Assembly (NCBI RefSeq): GCF_003260265.1
Contig: NZ_QITQ01000014.1
Location: 1-64,000, forward strand
Source of the DNA: Roseovarius amoyensis
Lineage (GTDB): Bacteria; Pseudomonadota; Alphaproteobacteria; Rhodobacterales; Rhodobacteraceae
Length of the DNA: 64,000 nt
Direction: 5' to 3'
Shown here piece after piece: positions 18,105-25,410 of this stretch (position 1 is its first letter; every line of letters starts with the position of its first letter). The translations under genes were made by a program, and so were the position numbers. The notes below the pieces were generated by a model, which did no database searches, was not told the origin of the DNA, and saw only the letters and a list, made by a program, of their open reading frames with translations.

Positions 18105-19738
18105 CAGGCGTGTTCCTCCTCTCCTTCGAGCCAGGTGCGCAGGATCTCAACGGTTTCTTCGCGCCGCTCACCGATCAGCCCCCGCAGCCGTTCGGCCGGG
18201 TCCGTGCCGGATCTGTCCGCACCCGGCAGGCGAATGTCGGTCCCATGGGGCGCCGCTGCGCCTTGCGTGCAGGAAATGAGCGCCATTCCCGCCAGATCGC
18301 CCTCGCTCGTGTCAATCTCGCCGGTCAGCGCCATGGGGGCCTCATCCGACCCCGGCGGCGTGTCGGTGGCCGGGTCGGGCGCCGCCAGCCGCTGAACGGC
18401 CCCGCCCGCTGGACGCGCCAGCAGAGGCCGGACGACAAAAAGCCCGAGAACCAGCACGACGACCGCCAGCACCACCAGTTGCACCAGCGTCATCGCATCC
18501 ATACCAGACCCCGAAAAAATACTGTCGTCAGCAAGGGTTCCGGCGGACTGCGCCTGTTCGAACTGCATCGACTTGATGGTGATCGCATCCCCGCGGGCCG
18601 GATCGAACCCCACGGCAGAGGCGACGAGTTGTTCCAGGGCGGCAAGCTCTTCCTCGGGGCGGGGGGTGACGACCGGCTCGCCGTTCTGATCCGGCGTGGC
18701 CATGCCGTTGACCAGAACCGCGACGGTCAGCCGCTTGATTGCGCCCGGCACCTCGACGATCTGTCTTTCGGTCTCGGACACCTCGTAATTGACCCGCTCG
18801 CGGGTTTCGCTTGCCTGGCTGGTGGTGCTTTCGGCACCGGCGTCGCCCTCGGGCAGGTTGGAGGCGACGGTAACCCCGCCGCCATCGCCCGAAGATGCAT
18901 CCTCCCGCTCTTCGGTGTCGGTGCTGATGGCGACGCGGCTCTCGGGGTCGATCACCCGCTCGCGCAGCGATTCCTGCCGCGTCACCGTCTCGACGCTGAC
19001 CTCAACCACCGCGTTGCCGGGCCCGACCCGGGCGGCCAGCAGCCTTTCGACCCTGTTCCTGAGCGTTTCGGCAAGCCCGTCAGTGGCGCCGGCGGGCGAC
19101 CGGTCGGTATCGCCGACCAGTTCGCCATTGCCGTCGATGACAGAAACATCGTCTGGCGACATGCCGGCCACGGCCGAGGCGACGAGGTATTTCAGCGCCC
19201 GCGCATGCGCCGCCGTGATCTGGCCCGAGCTGGCCGACACCGCGACCGAGGCCGTGGGCCGCAGGTCGCGCCGGAACGGGCTGGTGCCGGTCTGGGCGAT
19301 ATGCACCCGCGCCGAGGCCACCGCCGGATGCGACACGATGGTGCGGGCAAGCTCCCCCTCCTTGGCGCGCCAGTAGGCGGCGTTGAACATCTGCGAGGTG
19401 GTGCCAAAGCCCGACAGCCCGTCCAGCAGCTCGTACCCCTGGGCAGAGTTGCGCGGCAGCCCCTCGCTGGCCAGGGTCATGCGCAGTTCGTCCCGGCGCC
19501 CGGCATCGACGAATATCGCCCCGCCGCGCACCTCGTAGGTGACGCCGCGCTGTTCCAGCGCGCTGACAACCTCGCCCGCGGGCCCGGCCTCCAACCCGGC
19601 GTAGAGCAGGGCCATTCCGGGCGTCGAAGCCATCCGGGCCATCGCCAGAACGGCGGCGAACATGGCAAGGGTGGCAATGCCCACGATGACCCGGCGGCGG
19701 GGATCGAGCGCATTCCACAGGGTCACGATCTGCTGCAA
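18104..19738 (-). CDS. fliF: Flagellar MS-ring protein FliF
   Basis: The 544-residue protein has two membrane helices (about residues 16-36 and 430-452) flanking a large periplasmic part with the ring-building motif LLYAGLEAGPAGEVVSALEQ. Further FliF motifs are YWRAKEGELARTI, SHPAVASARVHIA and FRRDLRPTASVAV. The C-terminal cytosolic tail, which would bind FliG, ends EILRTWLEGEEEHA. The start is TTG at 19738, not ATG: a strong AAGGAGG lies nine bases upstream and no ATG fits. It heads the minus-strand fliF-fliH-fliN-fliP operon, divergent from fliL across a CtrA-like box. Confidence 0.96.
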   Translation of the reverse strand: MQQIVTLWNALDPRRRVIVGIATLAMFAAVLAMARMASTPGMALLYAGLEAGPAGEVVSALEQRGVTYEVRGGAIFVDAGRRDELRMTLASEGLPRNSAQGYELLDGLSGFGTTSQMFNAAYWRAKEGELARTIVSHPAVASARVHIAQTGTSPFRRDLRPTASVAVSASSGQITAAHARALKYLVASAVAGMSPDDVSVIDGNGELVGDTDRSPAGATDGLAETLRNRVERLLAARVGPGNAVVEVSVETVTRQESLRERVIDPESRVAISTDTEEREDASSGDGGGVTVASNLPEGDAGAESTTSQASETRERVNYEVSETERQIVEVPGAIKRLTVAVLVNGMATPDQNGEPVVTPRPEEELAALEQLVASAVGFDPARGDAITIKSMQFEQAQSAGTLADDSIFSGSGMDAMTLVQLVVLAVVVLVLGLFVVRPLLARPAGGAVQRLAAPDPATDTPPGSDEAPMALTGEIDTSEGDLAGMALISCTQGAAAPHGTDIRLPGADRSGTDPAERLRGLIGERREETVEILRTWLEGEEEHA

Positions 19739-19800
19739 GATCAGGTTCCTCCTTCACGGCGTTCTGCACGTGCGTTGCGGTCATTCTTTGCCGATCAGGC

Positions 19801-19815
19801 TTAACAATCGGTTAG
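19801..19815. promoter_or_regulatory. CtrA-like box between divergent fliF and fliL
   Basis: TTAA (19801-19804), seven bases, then TTAG (19812-19815): seven of eight consensus positions match. It lies 63 bp upstream of the fliF start and 48 bp upstream of fliL, so one site could serve both directions. Confidence 0.6.
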
Positions 19816-19862
19816 TTCCTGCCGGCCTATAGTCCGCCTGCAACCAGCAACGGGATGTGGCG

Positions 19863-20363
19863 ATGGCCGATACGGACGAAACCGATGGCGAGAACGTCAA
19901 GAAAAGGTCGAAAGGGCCGGTAATTCTGGCTCTTGTGCTGGCGCTGGCCGGGGCCGGCGGGGGGTTCCTGGCGGCCTATTCAGGGTATCTGCCCTGGGGC
20001 GAATCGGCGGGGGCGGAGGGCGCGCACGCCTCCGCCCTCTCCGACGCTACGCCCGTCGTGCCGGACGATGTTGATTTCGTGGCGATCGAGCCGCTGGTCG
20101 TCTCGCTGGATGCCGGCAGCGGGTTACACTTGCGGTTTCGCGCCCAGCTGGAAGTTCGCAGAGCATACAAGTCCGAGGTCGAGCACCTTCTGCCGCGGGT
20201 GGTGGATGTGCTGAACGGCTATCTGCGCGCGGTCGATATCGCCGATCTGCGCAACAATTCCGCATTGGTTCGGTTGCGCGCGCAGATGCTGCGCCGGGTG
20301 CAGATGGTCACCGGCGCCAATCGGGTCAGCGACCTGCTGATCATGGAATTCGTCGTGAATTGA
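19863..20363 (+). CDS. fliL: Flagellar basal-body protein FliL (first copy)
   Basis: The 166-residue protein has a charged cytosolic N-terminus, one membrane helix (about residues 19-41, GPVILALVLALAGAGGGFLA), and a periplasmic stomatin-like domain. That domain contains VAIEPLVVSLD, then LHLRFRAQLEVRRA and ending LLIMEFVVN. FliL surrounds the stator and supports torque. ATG 19863 with GGGA upstream is chosen over GTG 19857. It leads the plus-strand operon that runs through motA to flhB. A second FliL-type gene is at 29804-30280. Confidence 0.85.
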   Translation: MADTDETDGENVKKRSKGPVILALVLALAGAGGGFLAAYSGYLPWGESAGAEGAHASALSDATPVVPDDVDFVAIEPLVVSLDAGSGLHLRFRAQLEVRRAYKSEVEHLLPRVVDVLNGYLRAVDIADLRNNSALVRLRAQMLRRVQMVTGANRVSDLLIMEFVVN

Positions 20364-20375
20364 GGGGGTGCAAGG

Positions 20376-20867
20376 ATGGAACTCATTGCCGATATTCTGC
20401 TGATCGCCGGCGCGCTGGGCGCCGGGGCCTATTGTTATGTCCTGTCGCAGCGGCTGCGCCGGTTCAACGATCTGGAAAAGGGGGTTGGCGGCGCGGTCGC
20501 GGTGCTGTCGGCGCAGGTCGACGACCTGACCCGCACTCTGGGCGCAGCCCGCAGCGTTGCCGGCGATTCGACCAGGTCGCTCGAAGGGCTGACCGACCGG
20601 GCCGAAACGGTGGCTCGGCGGCTGGAACTGCTGGTTGCCTCGATGCACGATATTCCCCAGCCTGCGCAGGAGGAGGGGGCGCGCGAACCGGCGCGCCCGA
20701 TCCTGCGCCGGCATGAACAGCAGGCGACCCCGGCAGAGGGGCAGGACGATGGCCCGACAGTGGCAAACGACCACCCCGATTCGGATCCGCCCGATGATGA
20801 GGCGCCCGCCCCTGCCCCGGTTTTCCTGCGCCACACCTATGCCCCCACCGACGAGGCCGCGGAATGA
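20376..20867 (+). CDS. Flagellar-cluster membrane protein of unknown function
   Basis: The 163-residue protein has an N-terminal membrane helix (residues about 3-22) followed by a coiled-coil segment (FNDLEKGVGGAVAVLSAQVD through RRLELLVASM). Its tail is long, Pro/Asp/Glu-rich and probably disordered. It may belong to the small alphaproteobacterial family found next to fliL (possibly DUF6468), but I recognise this by position more than sequence. It overlaps motE by 4 bp. An assembly or stator-accessory role is a guess from context. Confidence 0.65.
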   Translation: MELIADILLIAGALGAGAYCYVLSQRLRRFNDLEKGVGGAVAVLSAQVDDLTRTLGAARSVAGDSTRSLEGLTDRAETVARRLELLVASMHDIPQPAQEEGAREPARPILRRHEQQATPAEGQDDGPTVANDHPDSDPPDDEAPAPAPVFLRHTYAPTDEAAE

Positions 20868-21451
20868 GCCGGCGACGCCGAAGGGTCGGGCGCGGCACGC
20901 TGTTCGTCATCGCCGGTCTGCTGGTCGGATCGGCGCTGATTCGCATCGGTGACGGGGCGGGGCAGGCGCTGGCCCTCGTGCCGGCCGAAACAGGTGTTGC
21001 GGCCGATCATTTGGCGGCGGCGGGCCCGGCCTGCAAGACGCCCGAGGATCTGCGCGCGATGCTGGCCGCCTTTGCCGAGCGCGACGCCCGCCTGGCCGCG
21101 CAGGAGGCGGCGCTGGAAAACCGGATGCAGGCGCTGCGCGTGGCCGACACCGAAACTGCAGAGCGGCTGGCAAAGCTGGAGGCGGCAGAGGCATCGCTGC
21201 GCGAGATGATCGCCCTGGCCGACAGCGCGGCGGAGACCGATCTGGACCGTCTGACAAGGGTTTACGAGGCGATGAAACCCAAACAGGCCGCCGCCCTGTT
21301 CGAGCAGATGGACCCGGTCTTTGCCGCCGGTTTCCTTGGCCGGATGCGCCCCGAAGCCGCGGCCCAGGTCATGGCCGGACTCAGCCCCGAGGCGGCGCAT
21401 CTCTTCAGCGTGGTGCTGGCCGGCCGCAACGCGGAGGCGCCGCGCGAATGA
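20864..21451 (+). CDS. motE: MotE-like flagellar protein (MgtE N-domain fold)
   Basis: The 195-residue protein has a basic N-terminus, one membrane or signal helix (about residues 10-27), a coiled coil (about 75-125), and a C-terminal MgtE/FliG-like helical domain with YEAMKPKQAAALFEQMD and FLGRMRPEAAAQVMAGL. This is the MotE architecture. In rhizobia MotE is a chaperone for the periplasmic motility protein MotC. Its place two genes before a large periplasmic protein coupled to motA fits such a pair. The MgtE-N domain explains why such proteins are often mislabelled as magnesium transporters. Confidence 0.8.
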   Translation: MSRRRRRVGRGTLFVIAGLLVGSALIRIGDGAGQALALVPAETGVAADHLAAAGPACKTPEDLRAMLAAFAERDARLAAQEAALENRMQALRVADTETAERLAKLEAAEASLREMIALADSAAETDLDRLTRVYEAMKPKQAAALFEQMDPVFAAGFLGRMRPEAAAQVMAGLSPEAAHLFSVVLAGRNAEAPRE

Positions 21452-21494
21452 TGGTCTCGGGAATGGATTGCCGGGTCAAGGGATGGAGGGAACG

Positions 21495-22364
21495 ATGATC
21501 GTGATCATCGGTATCGTGGTGATCTTCGTGATGGTTTTTGGCGGTTACATGGCCGCCGGAGGCAAGCTGGGAATCATCCTGCATTCGCTGCCTTTCGAGA
21601 TGATGATAATCGTCGGCGCGGCCACCGGCGCCTTTCTGATCGGAAACGAGATGAGCGCGATCATGCACACCGTGCGGGACATGGCGAGGGTCATCAAGGG
21701 CCCGAGGTGGAAGCCCGACGATTATCGCGACCTGCTGTGCCTGCTCTTTGAACTGATCCGCCTCGCGCGGCAAAACCCGGTTGCGGTCGAGGAACATATC
21801 GAGGCCCCCGCACAATCGGCCATATTCGGCCGCTACCCCCGGATATTGGCGGATGGCGAGGCTGTTGCACTGATCAGCGACACCATGCGCGCGGCGTCGA
21901 TGAATTACGATGACCCCCACCAGGTCGAAGAGGTGCTGGACAAGCGGATGGAGGCGTACATGCAGCGTGCCCTGCATTCCAGCCACGCGCTTCAGATAAT
22001 GGCCGATGGGTTGCCGGCGCTGGGCATCGTCGCCGCCGTGCTGGGCGTGATCAAGACCATGGCCGCCATCGATCAACCGCCCGAGATCCTGGGAAAGATG
22101 ATTGGCGGCGCGTTGGTTGGCACCTTTCTGGGCGTGTTCCTGTCCTACGGGCTGGTCGGACCCTTCGCCGGCAAGGTGCGCGCCTCGGTCGAGGAGGACG
22201 CGCATTTCTATCACCTGATACGCGAGGTGCTGGTTGCCAACCTGCACAACCACGCTACCAATATCTGCATCGAGGTCGGCCGCCAGAATACGCCGGCGCC
22301 AAATCGCCCCAGCTTTGACGACCTTGAACAGGCGATCAAGGCCGTCAAGCAGGATGCCGCCTGA
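21495..22364 (+). CDS. motA: Flagellar stator protein MotA
   Basis: The 289-residue protein begins MIVIIGIVVIFVMVFGGYMA and has four membrane segments. Conserved stretches are FEMMIIVGAATGAFLIGN, the cytosolic RWKPDDYRDLL, MADGLPALGIVAAVLGVIKT and IGGALVGTFLGVFLSYGLVG, the MotA pore helices with the family Pro. It pairs with MotB as the proton channel. ATG 21495 follows a strong GGAGGG; the frame is open upstream but only as antisense or shadow. Its stop overlaps the next start by one base (TGATG at 22362-22366). Confidence 0.96.
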   Translation: MIVIIGIVVIFVMVFGGYMAAGGKLGIILHSLPFEMMIIVGAATGAFLIGNEMSAIMHTVRDMARVIKGPRWKPDDYRDLLCLLFELIRLARQNPVAVEEHIEAPAQSAIFGRYPRILADGEAVALISDTMRAASMNYDDPHQVEEVLDKRMEAYMQRALHSSHALQIMADGLPALGIVAAVLGVIKTMAAIDQPPEILGKMIGGALVGTFLGVFLSYGLVGPFAGKVRASVEEDAHFYHLIREVLVANLHNHATNICIEVGRQNTPAPNRPSFDDLEQAIKAVKQDAA

Positions 22365-24556
22365 TGCGGGGGTGGTTGCTTGCCGTCATTCTGGCCTGCT
22401 GGTCCGGGGCCGCGTCTGGGCAGACGGTTTCGGTGCGTTCGGGGGAGCACGCGGATTTTACCCGCCTGGTGATCAAGCTGCCCGAACGGGCGCCCTATAC
22501 CCTGACCGGGTCCGGGGTGCAGACCGACCTGGTGATCGACGGGCAGGATTATGAGATCGACACCTCCGCCGTCTTTGACCGCGTGCCGAAAACCCGCCTG
22601 ACCGGGATCACGGCATTGCCCGGGCACACCGGGCTGCGCCTGTCCCTCGCCCCCCGTTACGAGGTCAAAAGCTTCTGGTTCGGCGATGCCTCGCTGGTCC
22701 TCGATATCAGGGAGGGGGAGCAACCGGCAAAGCCCGTCCGACTGCGGCCTTTGCCGGTGCCGCCGCCGCGGCCAGGACATGCCTTGCGGCTCTTGCAGCG
22801 TGATCTTGACAGACGGTTGCCGATGAAAGGGCCGCCCGCGTCCCCCAATGGCCCGGATCTGGGGATCAGCCGCGATCTGCTGCTCCGCCAGGTCGGTCGG
22901 GCGGCCTCGCAGGGTCTGCTGACACCAATGGCCAGGCGCATCCCGCCCCCCGCGGCGCCGCAGGCCACACCAGAGCCTGTGCCGCAGAAAACCGCCGCCC
23001 GGGCCAGGCCATTACCGCCCGGCATGCATCTGCACGCGCAAACAGCTATCGACCGGGACATGGGCGCGGTGCTGGCAAGACTGGGGGCCGCAGGCGCGCA
23101 AACCTGTCTCGATCCCGAGCGGGTCGACGTTGCGGTCTGGGGGGGTAATGCTTCGTTTCGACAGCAGATCGGCCCGCTGCGAGCGCGGCTGTTGGGCGAA
23201 TTCGACAAACCCGACAAGGCGGCGGTGCTGCGGCTGACGCGGCTCTATGTTCATTTCGGCTTTGGCGCCGAGGCCCGGCAACTGCTGGCCGAGGTCGGCG
23301 GGTCTGCCGCCGCCGATCCCGTTCTGGAGGCAATGGCGGCGATACTTGAGGATGGACATGCCGGGGCGGATTCGGCCCTGTCGGGACAGACGGACTGCGG
23401 GCCGATGGTGGCGCTGTGGTCGGTGCTGTCCTACCGGGAAATGCCGGCTGGTATTTCGCTGAACGGCGACGCGGTGCTACAGGGGCTGACCGCCCTGCCG
23501 GTGCATCTGCGGGCCTATCTCGGCCCGGTGCTGGCCAGACGACTGCACGAAGCCGGCTATAAGAGAGAAAGCGCGCGCGTGCGCCGCATCCTCAACCGTG
23601 TCGAGGCAACGACCACTGCCGAGGTCCGGCTGATGGATGCCGAAATTGCCCTTTCCCAAGGCCTTGACGCCCCCGCAGAGGCCACGCTTGGCACAGTTGT
23701 GGCCGGCAATGATGCCCCGTCTGCGCAGGCGCTCTTGCGTCTGATCGACGCGCGGCTGCGACGCGGGGCGGAAATCTCTTACGAGACCGCCCAACTGGCC
23801 GGGGCCTATGCGGTGGAATACAGGGGGCAGCCGCTGGGCACCGATCTGGCAGAGGCACACCTTGCGGCGCTGGCGTCCTCCGGCGCCTTTGACGAGGCGT
23901 TCGCGGTGCTGGATCAGGTTCCTGACGCAGATGCTGCCGGGCGGGCAGCAAGTCGTGCGCGTCTCAGCGGTATCCTGGCCAGCAAGGCATCGGACTATGA
24001 TTTCCTGCATCACACCCTGTCCGGGTCGGCAGCACCGCCCGATGGGCTGGACGCTGAAATTGCCAATGTCATGGCTGACAGGTTGATATCACTGGGCTTC
24101 CCGACCGAGGCGGCCCGGTACGTTGCCCCCCCCGCGACCGGCCCGGAGGAAGATCTGCGCAAGCGTCTGCGGGCGCGTGTCGCATTGGCCCAGGGCCGCC
24201 CCCGGCAGGCCGAGGCAAAGCTGTTGGGCCTGTCTGACAAGGCAGCGACCCGCCTGCGCGCCGAGGCCCGCGCCAGGGCTGGCGATCACCAGGCTGCGCA
24301 GGAACTGTTCGACGCCGTGGGTGAACCGGACGCGGCGCAAGCCCAGGCCTGGCTGGCCCGTGACTGGGTAGCCCTGCTTGATTCGAAAGACACCACGCAC
24401 GCCGCCATCGCGCGGCTGAAACTAACCCATGCCGAGGCGGAGCAGGACGGCAACAGCCAGGGTGTTCTGGCCCGAAACGCGGCCATGATCGAGGGCAGCC
24501 AGGCCGCGCGCGCCGCATTAGCGGCCCTACTGTCGGCCCATCCGCCGCCGCAGTGA
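22364..24556 (+). CDS. Large periplasmic repeat protein coupled to motA (MotC-like candidate)
   Basis: The 730-residue precursor has a signal peptide (residues 1-19, ending AASGQ). Next comes a beta-rich segment of about 110 residues (TVSVRSGEHADFTRLVIKL and GLRLSLAPRYEVKSFWFGDA) that resembles an AMIN-type domain, a Pro-rich linker, and about 480 residues of alpha-helical TPR-like repeats. The start codon overlaps the motA stop, so expression is probably tied to the stator. With motE upstream, a MotC-like role in stator anchoring or gating is a reasonable inference, not a sequence identification. It is longer than rhizobial MotC as I recall it. Confidence 0.6.
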   Translation: MRGWLLAVILACWSGAASGQTVSVRSGEHADFTRLVIKLPERAPYTLTGSGVQTDLVIDGQDYEIDTSAVFDRVPKTRLTGITALPGHTGLRLSLAPRYEVKSFWFGDASLVLDIREGEQPAKPVRLRPLPVPPPRPGHALRLLQRDLDRRLPMKGPPASPNGPDLGISRDLLLRQVGRAASQGLLTPMARRIPPPAAPQATPEPVPQKTAARARPLPPGMHLHAQTAIDRDMGAVLARLGAAGAQTCLDPERVDVAVWGGNASFRQQIGPLRARLLGEFDKPDKAAVLRLTRLYVHFGFGAEARQLLAEVGGSAAADPVLEAMAAILEDGHAGADSALSGQTDCGPMVALWSVLSYREMPAGISLNGDAVLQGLTALPVHLRAYLGPVLARRLHEAGYKRESARVRRILNRVEATTTAEVRLMDAEIALSQGLDAPAEATLGTVVAGNDAPSAQALLRLIDARLRRGAEISYETAQLAGAYAVEYRGQPLGTDLAEAHLAALASSGAFDEAFAVLDQVPDADAAGRAASRARLSGILASKASDYDFLHHTLSGSAAPPDGLDAEIANVMADRLISLGFPTEAARYVAPPATGPEEDLRKRLRARVALAQGRPRQAEAKLLGLSDKAATRLRAEARARAGDHQAAQELFDAVGEPDAAQAQAWLARDWVALLDSKDTTHAAIARLKLTHAEAEQDGNSQGVLARNAAMIEGSQAARAALAALLSAHPPPQ

Positions 24557-24675
24557 AGCGGCAAAAGGCCGGCCGCAAAACCTGCATCGCGGTTACCGGA
24601 TGGTAACCCAGGCGCGCGTAACCTTTCGCCACGGGGCAGAACGCCCGCGACACCACCGATGCCGGAGAACCCGCC

Positions 24676-25407
24676 TTGACCCGATTGCATGCCCAGCATT
24701 CGTTCCGTTTCAGGCCGGCCGCGTGGGTGGCCGCATGTCTGTGCGCGCTGTGCCTCACCGGCCCGGCGGCGGCCTCGGTTTCCGGCCTCTGCGATGCCGC
24801 CGCCCGGCGTGCTGCGCGCGAAACAGGCGTGCCGGCAACGGTGATGCTGGCGATTACCCGTACCGAGACCGGGCGCGCCCGCGCCGGCCGACTGGAACCG
24901 TGGCCATGGACGGTGAACATCGCAGGTATCGGGCACTGGTTCGACACGCGTAAGGCGGCGCAGGATTTCATCGACCGCAAGCTGGCGGAAGGGGCGCAGA
25001 GCTTTGATATCGGCTGCTTTCAGATCAATCATAAATGGCACGGCGCCGCGTTTGATTCGGCCGCGCAGATGTTCGACCCGATCACCGGCGCCCGCTACGC
25101 GGCAACATTTCTGAGCCGCCTGCATGGCGAGCTGGGCGACTGGTCCCTGGCTGCGGGGGCTTATCATTCCCGCACCGAAACCCATGCCCGCCGCTATCGC
25201 GTCCAGTTCGACCGAATTCTCTCCGCGGTGTCAAAGGACGCACCCGAAAGCACGCCCGCCACCCCGGCGCAGCGTCGTGTCGCCCTGCTGGCACAGCGCA
25301 CCACGCTGCCGCTGGTATCGAAACCTGGCGGGCGCGGGCGCAATGGCTCCCTAGTGCCCATCGGGGGCGGGCGCGCGGCCTTCATTCCGCTGGCCGGCAG
25401 GTTCTGA
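24676..25407 (+). CDS. Lytic transglycosylase, flagellar type (SltF-like candidate)
   Basis: The 243-residue precursor has a signal peptide (about residues 14-35, ending GPAAAS). The SLT domain contains VMLAITRTETGRAR with the catalytic Glu, WPWTVNIAGIGHWF, FDIGCFQINHKWH and LSRLHGELGDWSLAAGAYHS. These fit a family-1 lytic transglycosylase that cuts peptidoglycan to let the rod through. Rhodobacter sphaeroides uses a separate enzyme, SltF, because its FlgJ lacks muramidase; the FlgJ-like protein here (97 residues) also lacks it. The start is TTG 24676 with GGAG eight bases upstream. The C-terminal 50 residues are low-complexity. Confidence 0.82.
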   Translation: MTRLHAQHSFRFRPAAWVAACLCALCLTGPAAASVSGLCDAAARRAARETGVPATVMLAITRTETGRARAGRLEPWPWTVNIAGIGHWFDTRKAAQDFIDRKLAEGAQSFDIGCFQINHKWHGAAFDSAAQMFDPITGARYAATFLSRLHGELGDWSLAAGAYHSRTETHARRYRVQFDRILSAVSKDAPESTPATPAQRRVALLAQRTTLPLVSKPGGRGRNGSLVPIGGGRAAFIPLAGRF

Positions 25408-25410
25408 GCG

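Noticed and set aside
18110-19804. 564-residue plus-strand frame opposite fliF
   Set aside because: Shadow of fliF; no domain, low-complexity composition and no ribosome site.
20864-21451. Magnesium transporter MgtE
   Set aside because: Only the MgtE N-type helical domain is present, with one membrane helix and no transporter domain; context and layout fit MotE.
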